Shown here one piece after another: positions 26,662-35,638 of a stretch of 64,000 nt of DNA. This stretch comes from Rhodobacter calidifons (GTDB lineage Bacteria > Pseudomonadota > Alphaproteobacteria > Rhodobacterales > Rhodobacteraceae). The notes beneath the pieces are model-generated. The model did no database searches. It saw only the letters and a program-made list of their open reading frames with translations, and was not told the origin of the DNA. Made by a program: the position numbers and the translations under genes. The stretch spans positions 419,912 to 483,911 of the forward strand of contig NZ_JAANHS010000001.1 in the NCBI RefSeq assembly GCF_011174775.1, given 5' to 3'. The stretch's first letter is position 1; each line of letters opens with the position of its first letter.

Positions 26662-26694
26662 AGAACGCCCCCGCGTTTCCGCGAGGGCGTTCTT
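26661..26694. terminator. Hairpin terminator, readable from both sides
   Basis: AAGAACGCCC (26661-26670) pairs with GGGCGTTCTT (26685-26694), with an inner CGCG stem. Read rightward it ends GTTCTTGTTT after the VapC remnant. Read leftward it ends GTTCTTTA after rpmD. It could terminate both. Confidence 0.65.
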
Positions 26695-26706
26695 GTTTCA
26701 GCGGGC

Positions 26707-26725
26707 GGTGGGCAGATTGCCCACC
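26707..26725. repeat. Palindromic GGTGGGC unit
   Basis: GGTGGGC-AGATT-GCCCACC forms a 7-bp stem followed by CTAC. The same GGTGGGC core appears at 62789-62812, and a GGTGCGC variant at 31913 and 39604. Confidence 0.55.
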
Positions 26726-26745
26726 CTACGCCCGGGCGTCAGGCC

Positions 26746-26961
26746 TCAGCCGCGCTCTTCGATGATCTGGACCAGGTGGCTGATCGAGTTCACCATGCCG
26801 CGCACGGCAGGCGTATCCTCCAGCTCGCGGGTGCGGTTCAGCTTGTTCAGGCCGAGGCCCTTCAGCGTCGCGGTCTGCACGGCCGGACGGCGGGCGGCCG
26901 AGCGGATCTGCTTCACGACGATGGTCTTCTTCGGCGCTTCGGTGGTTTTCTTGTCAGCCAT
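26746..26961 (-). CDS. rpmD: 50S ribosomal protein L30
   Basis: A 71-residue protein with a short Lys/Thr-rich N-terminal extension ([12 protein letters not shown]) before the L30 core [14 protein letters not shown], followed by [20 protein letters not shown]. It belongs to the large subunit near 5S rRNA. It follows rpsE by 2 bases. It is the last gene of its segment, because the VapC remnant and a terminator hairpin lie between it and rplO. Confidence 0.96.
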   Translation of the reverse strand: MADKKTTEAPKKTIVVKQIRSAARRPAVQTATLKGLGLNKLNRTRELEDTPAVRGMVNSISHLVQIIEERG

Positions 26962-26963
26962 GC

Positions 26964-27551
26964 TCAGGCCTCCACGGTTTCAGCGGCGGCTTCGGTTTCC
27001 GGCTTGCGCAGGATCTCGGCGACCTTCTTGCCACGGCGCGCGGCGACCGAACGGGGCGAGGTTTCATGGCGAAGCCCGTCGATGGTGGCGCGGATCATGT
27101 TGTAGGGGTTGGCAGAGCCGATCGACTTGGCGACGACATCCTGGACCCCCAGCATCTCGAACACGGCGCGCATCGGGCCGCCGGCGATGATGCCGGTCCC
27201 GGCCACGGCCGAACGCATCACGACGCGACCGGCGCCGTGGCGGCCTTCCATGTCGTGGTGAAGCGTCCGGCTGTCCTTCAGCGGCACGCGGATCAGGCTG
27301 CGCTTGGCCTGTTCCGTGGCCTTGCGGATCGCTTCCGGCACTTCCTTGGCCTTGCCCTTGCCAAAGCCGACGCGGCCGCGCTGGTCCCCGACGACGACGA
27401 GCGCGGCAAAGCCGAAGCGCTTGCCACCCTTGACGGTTTTCGAGACGCGGTTGATCGCGACCAGACGGTCGGCGAATTCCGGGTTTTCTTCCGGGCGGTT
27501 GTCGCGGCGGTCGTTGCCGCGGCCTTCCCGGCGGTTGTCACGTTCTGCCAT
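26964..27551 (-). CDS. rpsE: 30S ribosomal protein S5
   Basis: A 195-residue small-subunit protein involved in decoding fidelity and mRNA unwinding at the entry channel. An Arg/Asp-rich N-terminal extension ([14 protein letters not shown]) precedes the dsRNA-binding-like core with [15 protein letters not shown] and [36 protein letters not shown] marks the second domain. It lies 109 bases after rplR; that gap contains a strong hairpin. Confidence 0.97.
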   Translation of the reverse strand: MAERDNRREGRGNDRRDNRPEENPEFADRLVAINRVSKTVKGGKRFGFAALVVVGDQRGRVGFGKGKAKEVPEAIRKATEQAKRSLIRVPLKDSRTLHHDMEGRHGAGRVVMRSAVAGTGIIAGGPMRAVFEMLGVQDVVAKSIGSANPYNMIRATIDGLRHETSPRSVAARRGKKVAEILRKPETEAAAETVEA

Positions 27552-27601
27552 GGGGCATATCCTTCGTGGTGGCGCATCGCGCCGTTAAAGCCAATCCTGG
27601 T

Positions 27602-27622
27602 GCCCCGGATCTGGTCCGGGGC
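27602..27622. repeat. Hairpin between rplR and rpsE
   Basis: GCCCCGGA-TCTGG-TCCGGGGC has an 8-bp perfect stem in an unusually long (109-base) gap inside the spc operon. The CCGGA/TCCGG core resembles scattered intergenic palindromes of alphaproteobacteria. A related hairpin is at 56304-56324. Confidence 0.5.
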
Positions 27623-27660
27623 CCGGATCATCGGGGCAGCGTTGCCGCTGCCCGCCGGGT

Positions 27661-28020
27661 TCAGAACTTCAGTCCGCCTTCGCGGGCTGCATCGGCAAGC
27701 GCCTTGATCTTGCCATGGAACAGGAAGCCGCCACGGTCGAAGTAGCACTCTTCGACGCCCGCCTTCCTGGCCCGCTCGGCAATCGCCGCGCCCACCTTGG
27801 CCGAAGCCTCGATGTTGTTCTTGCCGACCACGCCGAGTTCCTTCTCCAGCGAGGAGGCCGAAGCGATCGTCACACCCTTCACGTCGTCGATCAGCTGGAC
27901 GCTGATGTTCTTCGAGGACCGGTGCACCGACAGCCGCAGACGACCATGCGCGGTCGCCTTGATCTTGTTCCGGACGCGCAGGCGGCGCTTGAGGAACAAC
28001 TCTCTCTTGTTGTTTGCCAT
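27661..28020 (-). CDS. rplR: 50S ribosomal protein L18
   Basis: A 119-residue 5S rRNA-binding protein. It starts [19 protein letters not shown] at ATG 28020; a GTG nine bases upstream is possible but adds only three residues. [17 protein letters not shown] and the C-terminal [20 protein letters not shown] are characteristic. It lies 11 bases after rplF in normal order. With L5 (29311-29871) it anchors 5S rRNA in the large subunit. Confidence 0.97.
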   Translation of the reverse strand: MANNKRELFLKRRLRVRNKIKATAHGRLRLSVHRSSKNISVQLIDDVKGVTIASASSLEKELGVVGKNNIEASAKVGAAIAERARKAGVEECYFDRGGFLFHGKIKALADAAREGGLKF

Positions 28021-28031
28021 TTTCGCCACCC

Positions 28032-28565
28032 TTACTTCTTCTTGCCTTCCTTGCGGAAGATATACTCATCCTTGTAGCGGATGCCCTTGCCCTTGTAGGG
28101 CTCGGGCGCGCGCCATTCGCGGATGTTCGCGGCCACCTGGCCGACCTGCTGCTGGTCGATGCCTTCCACGACGATCTCGGTCTGCTTCGGGACGGTGATC
28201 GTCACCCCCTTCGGCACTTCGAAGTTCACTTCGTGAGAATAGCCCAGCGACAGTTTCAGGACGTTTCCAGCCATGGCGGCGCGATAGCCGACGCCCTGGA
28301 TTTCCATTTCCTGCTTGAAGCCTTCCGAGACGCCGGTGACCAGGTTCGCCACCATCGAACGGGTCATGCCCCACTGCTGGCGGGCGCGCTTGGACAGCCC
28401 ACGCGGCGTCACCTTGACGGTGTTGCCCTCGATGGTGAGGGTCACATCGTCGCCCGCGGTGAAGCTGCGGGTGCCTTTCGGGCCCTTCACTTCGATGGTC
28501 TGACCGCTGATCGAGGCCGAGGTGCCCTTGACCAGTTCGACGGGTTTCTTGCCGATACGAGACAT
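28032..28565 (-). CDS. rplF: 50S ribosomal protein L6
   Basis: A 177-residue protein with two similar alpha/beta domains, near the factor-binding site of the large subunit. The start [11 protein letters not shown] and the C-terminal [20 protein letters not shown] motif are diagnostic. The ATG at 28565 is chosen because the in-frame upstream part runs into rpsH. It is followed by rplR after 11 bases. Confidence 0.97.
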   Translation of the reverse strand: MSRIGKKPVELVKGTSASISGQTIEVKGPKGTRSFTAGDDVTLTIEGNTVKVTPRGLSKRARQQWGMTRSMVANLVTGVSEGFKQEMEIQGVGYRAAMAGNVLKLSLGYSHEVNFEVPKGVTITVPKQTEIVVEGIDQQQVGQVAANIREWRAPEPYKGKGIRYKDEYIFRKEGKKK

Positions 28566-28575
28566 TGCACCCTCC

Positions 28576-28974
28576 TCAGAACACGGTGCAAAGCACTTCG
28601 CCGCCAACATTGGCCGCGCGTGCATTTGCATCCGACAGAACACCCTTGGGCGTCGAGACGATGGCGACGCCAAGGCCGTTGCGGACCGAGGGAAGCTCGT
28701 TCACACCCATGTACACGCGACGGCCGGGCTTGGACACGCGCTTGACTTCGCGGATCACGGGCTCGCCTTCATAGTACTTCAGGCTGATGGTGAATTCGCC
28801 CTGCTTGTTCGCCGTCTCGGACTTTTCATAGCCACGGATGTAGCCTTCCGAGAGGAGCACGTCGAGCACGCGGGCCCGCAGCGTGGAGGCGGGGGTCGTC
28901 ACGGTGGACTTGCCGCGCATCTGGGCGTTGCGGATACGGGTCAGCATATCGCCGAGAGGATCGTTCATGGACAT
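28576..28974 (-). CDS. rpsH: 30S ribosomal protein S8
   Basis: A 132-residue protein that binds the central domain of 16S rRNA early in assembly and in E. coli represses the spc operon. The N-terminal region [15 protein letters not shown] and the C-terminal [20 protein letters not shown] are diagnostic. The start at 28974 is preferred to 28968 because GGAGG is spaced 6 bases before it. It lies 12 bases after rpsN and 10 before rplF. Confidence 0.97.
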   Translation of the reverse strand: MSMNDPLGDMLTRIRNAQMRGKSTVTTPASTLRARVLDVLLSEGYIRGYEKSETANKQGEFTISLKYYEGEPVIREVKRVSKPGRRVYMGVNELPSVRNGLGVAIVSTPKGVLSDANARAANVGGEVLCTVF

Positions 28975-28986
28975 CTGATGCCTCCC

Positions 28987-29292
28987 TTACCAGCTGGACT
29001 TGACCATGCCGGGGATCTGGCCGAACGAGGCCAGGTCACGCAGCATGATACGGCTGAGTTTGAGCTTGCGGTAATACGCATGCGGACGGCCCGTCAGCTG
29101 GCAGCGGTTGTGGATCCGCGTCGCCGACGAGTTGCGGGGCAGTTCGGCCAGTTTCAGAGTCGCCTTGAAACGCTCTTCCATCGGCTTCGTTTGGTCGTTG
29201 ATCACCGCCTTCAGCGCGGCGCGCTTGGAAGCATGCTGCTTCACCAGCTTGGCGCGCTTCACTTCGCGGTTCACCATGGATTTCTTTGCCAT
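28987..29292 (-). CDS. rpsN: 30S ribosomal protein S14 (zinc-free long form)
   Basis: A 101-residue S14 of the C-minus type: the region around [18 protein letters not shown] sequence ([17 protein letters not shown]) lacks the CxxC pairs that bind zinc in the short form. The N-terminus [17 protein letters not shown] and the C-terminus IPGMVKSSW are typical. It sits in the head of the small subunit. It lies 18 bases after rplE. Confidence 0.97.
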   Translation of the reverse strand: MAKKSMVNREVKRAKLVKQHASKRAALKAVINDQTKPMEERFKATLKLAELPRNSSATRIHNRCQLTGRPHAYYRKLKLSRIMLRDLASFGQIPGMVKSSW

Positions 29293-29310
29293 ATCTCGGT
29301 TCCTCGCGGC

Positions 29311-29870
<560 letters not shown>

Positions 29871-29871
<1 letters not shown>

Positions 29872-30176
29872 CAGATCACCTCCCCGGTGGTCTTGGCGTA
29901 GCGGACCTTCTTGTCGCCTTCCATGCGGAAGCCGACGCGGGTCGGTTTGCCGTTCTTGTCCAGGATGGCCAGGTTCGACAGGTCGATCGGCATCGCCTTC
30001 GGCAGACGGCCGCCTTGCGACGCCGCCGACTGCTTGGTGTGCCGGATCGCGATGTTCACGCCCTCGACGATGGCCTTGTTCTCCTTGGGCATGACGGCGC
30101 TGATTTCGCCCTTCTTGCCCTTGTCCTTGCCGGTGAGCACGACGACCGTGTCACCCTTTTTCAGCTTGGCGGCCAT
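29871..30176 (-). CDS. rplX: 50S ribosomal protein L24
   Basis: A 101-residue assembly-initiator protein near the exit tunnel. A KOW motif is seen at the N-terminus ([20 protein letters not shown]). The tail [20 protein letters not shown] is characteristic. It overlaps rplN upstream and rplE downstream by one base each, so the three are translationally coupled. Confidence 0.97.
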
Positions 30177-30544
30177 CAGAGCACCTCCGGAGCCAGCGAG
30201 ATGATCTTCATGAAGTTCTTGGCCCGCAGTTCGCGCACGACCGGCCCGAAGATGCGGGTGCCGACCGGTTCGCCCTGGTTGTTCAGGATGACGGCGGCGT
30301 TGCGGTCGAAACGGATCGAGGTGCCGTCCTCACGGCGGACTTCCTTGGCGGTGCGAACGACGACGGCTTTACGCACGTCCCCCTTCTTCACGCGGCCCTT
30401 CGGAATCGCCTCCTTGACCGACACCACGATGATGTCACCCACGGAAGCATAACGGCGGTGCGAGCCGCCCAGAACCTTGATGCACTGCACCCGGCGTGCG
30501 CCGGAGTTGTCAGCCACATCCAGATTCGTCTGCATCTGGATCAT
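30176..30544 (-). CDS. rplN: 50S ribosomal protein L14
   Basis: A 122-residue protein starting [17 protein letters not shown], located at an inter-subunit bridge and the binding site of RsfS-type silencing factors. [14 protein letters not shown] and [19 protein letters not shown] are family hallmarks. In E. coli it is the first spc gene; here it follows rpsQ by 59 bases without a recognisable terminator. Confidence 0.98.
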   Translation of the reverse strand: MIQMQTNLDVADNSGARRVQCIKVLGGSHRRYASVGDIIVVSVKEAIPKGRVKKGDVRKAVVVRTAKEVRREDGTSIRFDRNAAVILNNQGEPVGTRIFGPVVRELRAKNFMKIISLAPEVL

Positions 30545-30603
30545 TTTTCAGTCTCCCGACCTTCGGGCACGCAGCCCGGGGTTTCGTTCGGGACCGGGGT
30601 CAC

Positions 30604-30843
30604 TTACGCGGTTGCGTCGGTGACCACGGTCCAGCGTTTCGTCTTCGAGATCGGCGCGCATTCCTCGATGCGGACCACGTCGCCGACCTTGAACCTGTTC
30701 TCCGCGTCATGGGCGCGGTATTTCTTCGACTTGCGGACGGTCTTCTGCAGCAGCGGGTGCTTGAAGCGACGTTCCACGAGGACGGTGATCGTCTGCTCGT
30801 TCTTGTCCGAGGTGACGACGCCTTGCAGGATGCGTTTCGGCAT
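30604..30843 (-). CDS. rpsQ: 30S ribosomal protein S17
   Basis: A 79-residue OB-fold protein binding the 5' domain of 16S r[21 protein letters not shown] and the following [18 protein letters not shown] are diagnostic. It lies 11 bases after rpmC. Normal length and composition. Confidence 0.97.
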   Translation of the reverse strand: MPKRILQGVVTSDKNEQTITVLVERRFKHPLLQKTVRKSKKYRAHDAENRFKVGDVVRIEECAPISKTKRWTVVTDATA

Positions 30844-30854
30844 GTGTTTTCCCC

Positions 30855-31055
30855 TTACTTCGCAGCTTCGGCGGCTTTTTGGTTGAGAACGGTCTTGATG
30901 CGGGCGACGTCACGACGGACGGCACGCATGCGGGCGGTGTTCTCAAGCTGGTTGGTCGCCTGCTGGAAGCGCAGGTTGAAGGCTTCCTTCTTCAGCTGGA
31001 TCAGGCTGTCGCGCAGCTGGTCCGGCGTCTTCGAACGCAGTTCTTCGGCTTTCAT
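30855..31055 (-). CDS. rpmC: 50S ribosomal protein L29
   Basis: A 66-residue two-helix protein at the tunnel exit, part of the SRP and trigger-factor docking site. [20 protein letters not shown] and [20 protein letters not shown] are diagnostic. In the standard S10 operon it follows rplP directly. Here 1.76 kb of accessory DNA lies between them and rpmC starts a new transcript from its own promoter. Confidence 0.97.
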   Translation of the reverse strand: MKAEELRSKTPDQLRDSLIQLKKEAFNLRFQQATNQLENTARMRAVRRDVARIKTVLNQKAAEAAK

Positions 31056-31168
31056 GCCGGTCTTTCCTTTTCACAATCGCCAGTCGGCCCCTTGGCAGGG
31101 TCACCGAGGACCTGGCGGATCAATGACAGACCGCCGACGCCGAGTCACCCCGGAATCGCGGATGCGCC

Positions 31169-31197
31169 CGTATAGGGGGGAAGGCGGCGGGGGGCAA
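31169..31197 (-). promoter_or_regulatory. Predicted promoter of the rpmC-rpsQ-rplN... segment
   Basis: On the reverse strand, TTGCCC (31192-31197) and TATACG (31169-31174) are separated by 17 mostly C bases, the same design as the rpsL promoter. It would give a leader of about 107 nt. It restores expression of eleven ribosomal genes downstream of the insertion. The rest of 31056-31347 holds no gene. Confidence 0.6.
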
Positions 31198-31347
31198 GGG
31201 GGAAGTTGGGAGGCAGGCGAACCCCTCGACGGCGGGTAGCAGCGTCTAGCGTAGAGGCGGAGCAAATCTTGGACAGACTTGCTTTCAGAAAGTAACCGCA
31301 CCAAAGTAAGGAGGATGTCCGCGCAAGTACAATTGTAGAAGTGCAAA

Positions 31348-31632
31348 ATGCCTGTCAATCGTCCAAACCTACGGAACAAAGCACTTGCGGCCCAGTTGCG
31401 CGAACAAGAGATCAAGGCTGCACGGAAGGCCGCAAAAGAGCGAGGCGTAAAGCTCTCCGACTATGAAAGGAAGTTGGCGCGCGATGCGAAGTGGGAAAAG
31501 CTTGGCGCGGAAAAGCAGTTCTACAGTCAGTCCGGATTGGGGCCACCGCCGTGGGAGCAGAAGCTTACGCGATGGGCGTTAGTAGTGTTTGCAATCGGCC
31601 TTGGAGCCATCGTCCTCTTGAGAGTGATGTAG
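31348..31632 (+). CDS. Small AT-rich putative membrane protein, unknown function
   Basis: A 94-residue open frame on the strand opposite to the ribosomal genes. It is basic and helical at first (Arg/Lys/Ala-rich residues 1-60, possible coiled coil) and ends in one hydrophobic helix (WALVVFAIGLGAIVLL) like a tail-anchored protein. The sequence around it is only about 45% GC against about 65% for its neighbours, a sign of foreign origin. Its own ribosome site is weak; a strong AAGGAGG lies upstream but serves a 7-codon in-frame mini-ORF ending in TAG (31315-31338). I do not recognise the family; expression is uncertain. Confidence 0.5.
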   Translation: MPVNRPNLRNKALAAQLREQEIKAARKAAKERGVKLSDYERKLARDAKWEKLGAEKQFYSQSGLGPPPWEQKLTRWALVVFAIGLGAIVLLRVM

Positions 31633-31666
31633 TCTCCGCAGCAGAATGTGCGGCACGCCCCGCCAA

Positions 31667-31900
31667 CTACCCCAACTTCTCCGCAATCCCCATCTTGATC
31701 AGCGACTGCCGGGTCACGCCCAGCCGCCCGGCCTCTTTGTCGAGGTCGCGCACCATCCAAGCCGGGAAGTCCACGTTCACCCGGCGGGGTTCCTGGTTGG
31801 GGCGGCGGGCTTTTGACCAGTCCACATAGGCGCTGACGTCCTCGCCGTTGTCGAACATTTCGTCCAACTCAGCCGCCGTGATGGGCTTGGGTTCTGTCAT
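31667..31900 (-). CDS. CopG/BrnA-like ribbon-helix-helix antitoxin without toxin
   Basis: A 77-residue protein starting at ATG 31900. The first half is acidic (ELDEMFDNGEDVSAYVDW) and the second half is a ribbon-helix-helix fold (RVNVDFPAWMVRDLDKEA, then GVTRQSLIKMGIAEKL). This plan matches CopG-type antitoxins of BrnT/BrnA-like toxin-antitoxin pairs, which bind their own promoter and the toxin. No toxin gene is adjacent on either side, so it is an orphan. The residue before the last helix end is Gly (KMGIAEKL) where, as I recall, related proteins have Trp. It sits in the insertion between rplP and rpmC. Confidence 0.75.
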   Translation of the reverse strand: MTEPKPITAAELDEMFDNGEDVSAYVDWSKARRPNQEPRRVNVDFPAWMVRDLDKEAGRLGVTRQSLIKMGIAEKLG

Positions 31901-31912
31901 GGTGCCGCCCTG

Positions 31913-31976
31913 TAGGGTGTGCATTCATTGCGCACCATTCCACGCCGATAAAGGTGCGCAATGAATGCGCACCCTA
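31913..31976. repeat. Inverted pair of GGTGCGC palindromic units
   Basis: TAGGGTGTGCATTCATTGCG plus CACC (31913-31936) is followed by its near-perfect inverted copy starting GGTGCGCAATGAATGCGCAC (31953-31976). Together they form a hairpin of about 24 bp with a 16-base loop. One unit recurs at 39604-39628 and a relative at 39635-39659. Confidence 0.7.
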
Positions 31977-32052
31977 TCCGTAGCGCCCCGGCCTTGAGCC
32001 GGGGCCTCTATTGACGCAAGAGGTCCCGGCTCAAGGCCGGGACGGTTGTTTC

Positions 32053-32676
32053 TCACGCCCACCCATAGTTGAAGCTGACCGAGATCCGCTCCTCCTCGGC
32101 CATGTTCATCGGCACCTCGTGGCGCAGCCAGCTTTCCCAGAGCAGGACCTCGCCCACCGCGGGCTTGACGTAGACGAAGCGCTGCAACTCCTGCGGCGCA
32201 GTTTTCAGCGGCACGGGGGCCAGCATCATCATCGGCAGGCGGGGGTCCTCCAGCTTCAGCGCGGAGGTCCCCTCCGGCATCGCGACATAGGTGGTGCCCG
32301 AGATCACCGAATGCGGGTGGATGTGGCTGGCGTGGGTGCCGCCTTCGGGCAGGATGTTGATCCAGAGGGAATTGCACTTCAGCTTCCTGTCGCCCAGGTC
32401 GAAGCCGAGATCGGTGCAGAAGGCGGCAACATGCTTGTCCAGCGCCTTTTCCAGATCGGCGAAGATCGGCATCCGCCAGGGCAGGTCGTTCAGCGAGGCA
32501 TAGGAGGTATAGCCGGGATAGCCGTTCGCCTCGCACCACTCCTGCCCGGCCTCGTCATCCTCGGCGATGGTCTCGCAGGTCTGACGCAGTTCTGCGTAAT
32601 CGACCTTCTTCTTCGCAAGGTCATTGAGACCGGCGCGGTAAAGGCGGGTGACGAAGAGGGAAGTGATCTCGGGCAT
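32053..32676 (-). CDS. Putative 2-oxoglutarate/Fe(II)-dependent oxygenase
   Basis: A 207-residue protein of the family described as putative 2OG-Fe(II) oxygenases. The cluster THASHIHPHSVISG (residues 114-126) offers the iron ligands H118/H120/H122, and the distal RHEVP has H186 with R197 in ERISVSFNY as the likely 2-oxoglutarate binder. The double-stranded beta-helix core is consistent with LWINILPEGG and VLLWESWLRHE. The substrate is unknown; ribosomal oxygenases exist in bacteria (YcfD on L16), which makes its place next to rplP intriguing, but this is speculation. It lies after the rplP terminator and a G-rich hairpin, so it is likely transcribed separately. Confidence 0.75.
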   Translation of the reverse strand: MPEITSLFVTRLYRAGLNDLAKKKVDYAELRQTCETIAEDDEAGQEWCEANGYPGYTSYASLNDLPWRMPIFADLEKALDKHVAAFCTDLGFDLGDRKLKCNSLWINILPEGGTHASHIHPHSVISGTTYVAMPEGTSALKLEDPRLPMMMLAPVPLKTAPQELQRFVYVKPAVGEVLLWESWLRHEVPMNMAEEERISVSFNYGWA

Positions 32677-32696
32677 GGGCTCTATCCTTCGGCTGC

Positions 32697-32743
32697 CCCC
32701 TCCCCCATCCCCTCCCCACGAGGGGGAGGGGATGGGGGAGGGG
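32697..32743. repeat. Perfect 21-bp G/C-tract inverted repeat, G-quadruplex candidate
   Basis: CCCC-T-CCCCC-AT-CCCC-T-CCCC (32697-32717) is followed by a 5-base loop and the exact complement (32723-32743). The right arm has four G-runs of 4-5 bases with 1-2 base spacers, so the forward strand could fold into a G-quadruplex and the reverse strand into an i-motif. It lies just upstream of the oxygenase gene. Confidence 0.75.
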
Positions 32744-32757
32744 TGGCCGATCTATGG

Positions 32758-32786
32758 AAAAAGCCCCCGCCGTTTCCAGCGGGGGC
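32758..32786 (-). terminator. Intrinsic terminator after rplP
   Basis: Read leftward, GCCCCCGC-TGGAAACG-GCGGGGGC is followed by TTTTT (the complement of AAAAA at 32758-32762). This is a textbook rho-independent terminator 32 bases after the rplP stop. It ends the rplB-rplP transcript. Confidence 0.85.
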
Positions 32787-32817
32787 CGATTATGCAGGTC
32801 GGGGTTCACCCCGACGC

Positions 32818-33231
32818 TTACCAGTCTTCCTTCGCGACGATGCGCGTCTGGACCGGAAGCTTCATCGCGCCCAGACGCAGGGCCTCGCGCGCGGTTTCCT
32901 CGTTCACGCCGTCGATCTCGAACATGATCCGGCCGGGCTTGACCTTGCAGGCCCAGTAGTCGGTCGAACCCTTGCCCGAGCCCATGCGGACCTCGACGGG
33001 CTTGGCCGAGACCGGAACGTCCGGGAAGATGCGGATCCAGACCCGGCCCTGACGCTTCATGTGGCGGGTGATCGCGCGGCGGGCCGCCTCGATCTGCCGC
33101 GCGGTGACGCGCTCGGGCTCGGTTGCCTTCAGGGCGTAGGAGCCGAAGTTGATCAGGAAACCGCCCTTGGCTTCGCCATGGATGCGGCCCTTGTGCATCT
33201 TGCGATACTTGGTGCGCTTTGGTTGCAGCAT
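32818..33231 (-). CDS. rplP: 50S ribosomal protein L16
   Basis: A 137-residue protein beside the A-site and peptidyl-transferase centre. [17 protein letters not shown] and [19 protein letters not shown] are diagnostic. In E. coli an arginine of L16 is hydroxylated by the oxygenase YcfD; a putative oxygenase gene lies just downstream here. It follows rpsC by 11 bases and ends at an intrinsic terminator rather than continuing into rpmC. Confidence 0.98.
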   Translation of the reverse strand: MLQPKRTKYRKMHKGRIHGEAKGGFLINFGSYALKATEPERVTARQIEAARRAITRHMKRQGRVWIRIFPDVPVSAKPVEVRMGSGKGSTDYWACKVKPGRIMFEIDGVNEETAREALRLGAMKLPVQTRIVAKEDW

Positions 33232-33242
33232 CTTCCTACTCC

Positions 33243-33953
33243 TTACGCCCGCTCACGGCGCGGGCCGCGCGGGGCCGGGCCGTCAGCCGCTTCGGCAAGA
33301 CGACGGTCATGGGCCTGGGGATCATGCTCGAGGATTTCGCCCTTGAAGATCCAGACCTTCACGCCGATGATCCCGTAGGGGGTCTCGGCCTCCGACAGCG
33401 CATAGTCGATGTCGGCACGCAGCGTGTGCAGCGGCACGCGGCCTTCGCGGTACCATTCGGTCCGGGCGATCTCGGCGCCGCCGAGGCGGCCCGAAACGTT
33501 GACCCGGATACCCAGCGCACCCATCCGCATCGCGTTCTGCACGCCGCGCTTCATCGCGCGACGGAAGGAGACGCGGCGTTCCATCTGCTGGGCGATCGAT
33601 TCAGCCACCAGCTGGGCGTCGAGTTCCGGCTTGCGGACCTCGACGATGTTCAGGTGCAGTTCCGACTTGGTGAACTGCGACAGCTTCTTGCGCAGCGTCT
33701 CGATGTCCGCGCCCTTCTTGCCGATGATGACACCCGGACGCGCGGTGTGGATGGTCACACGGCACTTCTTGTGCGGACGCTCGATGATGACGCGGCTGAT
33801 GCCGGCCTGCTTGAGTTCCTTGTGGATGAACTCGCGCATCCGCAGGTCTTCCAGCAGCAGATCGCCATAGTCCTTCGACCCGGCAAACCAGCGGCTGTCC
33901 CAGGTGCGGTTGACCTGGAGGCGCATCCCGATCGGATTGACCTTCTGACCCAT
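33243..33953 (-). CDS. rpsC: 30S ribosomal protein S3
   Basis: A 236-residue mRNA-entry helicase component. [20 protein letters not shown] opens the protein, and the KH domain has [20 protein letters not shown]. The C-terminal domain shows [20 protein letters not shown], then a basic tail. It shares one base with the rplV stop, giving coupled translation, and is followed by rplP. Confidence 0.98.
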   Translation of the reverse strand: MGQKVNPIGMRLQVNRTWDSRWFAGSKDYGDLLLEDLRMREFIHKELKQAGISRVIIERPHKKCRVTIHTARPGVIIGKKGADIETLRKKLSQFTKSELHLNIVEVRKPELDAQLVAESIAQQMERRVSFRRAMKRGVQNAMRMGALGIRVNVSGRLGGAEIARTEWYREGRVPLHTLRADIDYALSEAETPYGIIGVKVWIFKGEILEHDPQAHDRRLAEAADGPAPRGPRRERA

Positions 33954-34333
33954 TATGCGGACTCCCCGGCTTGACGGACCTTGATGGTGATTTCAGAGAA
34001 CGGCTTCATGATCTTGCCGAAACGGCCACGGGCCCGCGGACGGCCCCGCTTCATCACCAGGTTCTTGCCGACCCAGGCTTCCGCCACGACCAGCTGGTCC
34101 ACGTCGAGATTGTGGTTGTTTTCCGCATTGGCGATCGCCGATTGCAGGCACTTCTTCACGTCGCCGGCGATGCGGCGCTTGGAGAAGGTCAGGTCGGCCA
34201 AGGCCTTGTCCACCTTCTTGCCGCGGATCATGCCCGCGACCAGGTTCAGCTTCTGCGGGGACGTGCGCAACATGCGCAGCACGGCCATCGCTTCGTTGTC
34301 CGCCACGCGGCGGGGGTTCTTTTCCGCACCCAT
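33953..34333 (-). CDS. rplV: 50S ribosomal protein L22
   Basis: A 126-residue protein whose beta-hairpin lines the exit tunnel. [20 protein letters not shown] and the hairpin region with [20 protein letters not shown] are characteristic. The hairpin looks wild type, with no deletion of the kind linked to macrolide resistance. It lies 3 bases after rpsS. Confidence 0.98.
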   Translation of the reverse strand: MGAEKNPRRVADNEAMAVLRMLRTSPQKLNLVAGMIRGKKVDKALADLTFSKRRIAGDVKKCLQSAIANAENNHNLDVDQLVVAEAWVGKNLVMKRGRPRARGRFGKIMKPFSEITIKVRQAGESA

Positions 34334-34336
34334 GGC

Positions 34337-34615
34337 TTACTTCCTCTTCGCTTTCTTGTCGGCGGCGTGACCGTAGTAGGTCCGCGTCGGCGAATATTCA
34401 CCGAACTTCTGGCCGATCATTTCTTCCGTCACCGCAACGGGGACGTGCTTCTTGCCGTTGTAGACGCCGAAGGTCAGGCCCACGAACTGCGGCAGGATGG
34501 TGGAGCGGCGCGACCAGATCTTGATCACTTCCGACTTGCCCGATGCCTTCGCCTTCTCGGCCTTCTTCAGAAGGTAGCCGTCGACAAACGGGCCTTTCCA
34601 GATGGAACGTGCCAT
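34337..34615 (-). CDS. rpsS: 30S ribosomal protein S19
   Basis: A 92-residue head protein forming a pair with S13 near the A-site finger. [20 protein letters not shown] and [20 protein letters not shown] are diagnostic. It lies 3 bases after rplB and 3 before rplV. Confidence 0.98.
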   Translation of the reverse strand: MARSIWKGPFVDGYLLKKAEKAKASGKSEVIKIWSRRSTILPQFVGLTFGVYNGKKHVPVAVTEEMIGQKFGEYSPTRTYYGHAADKKAKRK

Positions 34616-34618
34616 GGA

Positions 34619-35458
34619 TTAACGCCCTTTCTTCCTGGCGTGACGCGAACGGACGATCAGTGCATCCGAAGCCTTCGGCTTGCGCGTCTTGTTGCCCTTG
34701 GTGCCCTTGCCCCACGGGGTGACCGGGTGACGGCCACCGGAGGTGCGGCCTTCACCACCGCCATGCGGGTGGTCGATCGGGTTCATCGCGACGCCGCGCA
34801 CCGTCGGGCGGATGCCCTTGTGGCGCATGCGGCCGGCTTTCCCGAAGTTCTGGTTCGAGTTGTCGGGGTTCGACACGGCACCGATGGTGGCCATGCATTC
34901 CTGACGGACCATCCGCAGCTCGCCCGAGGAGAGCCGGATCTGCGCGTAGGAGCCGTCACGGCCGACGAACTGGGCATAGGTGCCCGCCGCACGGGCCAAC
35001 TGGCCGCCCTTGCCGGGCTTGAGTTCCACGTTGTGGACGATCGTGCCGATCGGCATGCCGCTGAACGGCATCGCGTTGCCGGGCTTCACGTCGGTCTTGG
35101 CGCCCGCGATCACCTGGTCGCCGACAGCCAGACGCTGCGGCGCGAGGATATAGGCCAGTTCACCGTCCTGATACTTGATCAGCGCGATGAAGGCGGTGCG
35201 GTTCGGGTCATATTCGATCCGCTCGACCGTGGCGGGGACGTCCCATTTGCGACGCTTGAAATCGACCACCCGGTAGAGACGCTTCGCGCCCCCGCCCTGG
35301 TGCCACATCGTGATACGTCCGGTGTTGTTCCGGCCGCCAGAACGGTTCAAACCCTCGGTGAGGTGCTTGACCGGGCGGCCTTTCCACAGCTCCGAACGGT
35401 CGATCAGAACCAGCCCGCGCTGGCCAGGCGTCGTCGGCTTGTACGACTTGAGTGCCAT
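34619..35458 (-). CDS. rplB: 50S ribosomal protein L2
   Basis: A 279-residue protein required for subunit joining and peptidyl transfer. It starts [20 protein letters not shown]. The functionally key histidine region [13 protein letters not shown] and the C-terminal [12 protein letters not shown] are intact. An in-frame upstream extension crosses the leader hairpin and is rejected. It is first in its transcript, with a promoter about 150 bases upstream, because an insertion separates it from rplW. Confidence 0.98.
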   Translation of the reverse strand: MALKSYKPTTPGQRGLVLIDRSELWKGRPVKHLTEGLNRSGGRNNTGRITMWHQGGGAKRLYRVVDFKRRKWDVPATVERIEYDPNRTAFIALIKYQDGELAYILAPQRLAVGDQVIAGAKTDVKPGNAMPFSGMPIGTIVHNVELKPGKGGQLARAAGTYAQFVGRDGSYAQIRLSSGELRMVRQECMATIGAVSNPDNSNQNFGKAGRMRHKGIRPTVRGVAMNPIDHPHGGGEGRTSGGRHPVTPWGKGTKGNKTRKPKASDALIVRSRHARKKGR

Positions 35459-35573
35459 GTTTCCTGTCTTCCGTTTGCTTCGCGACCCTTGCGGGCCTCG
35501 GGTGAAGGGCTCCGAAGATCCCCGATTGGGTGTTCTTTCCTCCTGCGGCTGCATCGGGAACGAACAAACCAAG

Positions 35574-35595
35574 AGCCCCGGACGAATCCGGGGCT
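35574..35595 (-). promoter_or_regulatory. Hairpin at the 5' end of the rplB leader
   Basis: Read leftward, AGCCCCGGA-TTCG-TCCGGGGCT has a 9-bp perfect stem closed by a UUCG tetraloop. It starts about 8 bases after the predicted transcription start. It could protect the mRNA 5' end or serve as an r-protein control site. Confidence 0.6.
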
Positions 35596-35609
35596 GCTGG
35601 CGTGGCGCG

Positions 35610-35638
35610 GGATTAGCAGAGGGGGGTGGGGGTGGCAA
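35610..35638 (-). promoter_or_regulatory. Predicted promoter of rplB-rpsS-rplV-rpsC-rplP
   Basis: On the reverse strand, TTGCCA (35633-35638) and TAATCC (35610-35615) have a 17-base C-rich spacer. The remaining 35639-35828 stretch holds no recognised feature and is AT-richer (about 50% GC). Confidence 0.55.
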
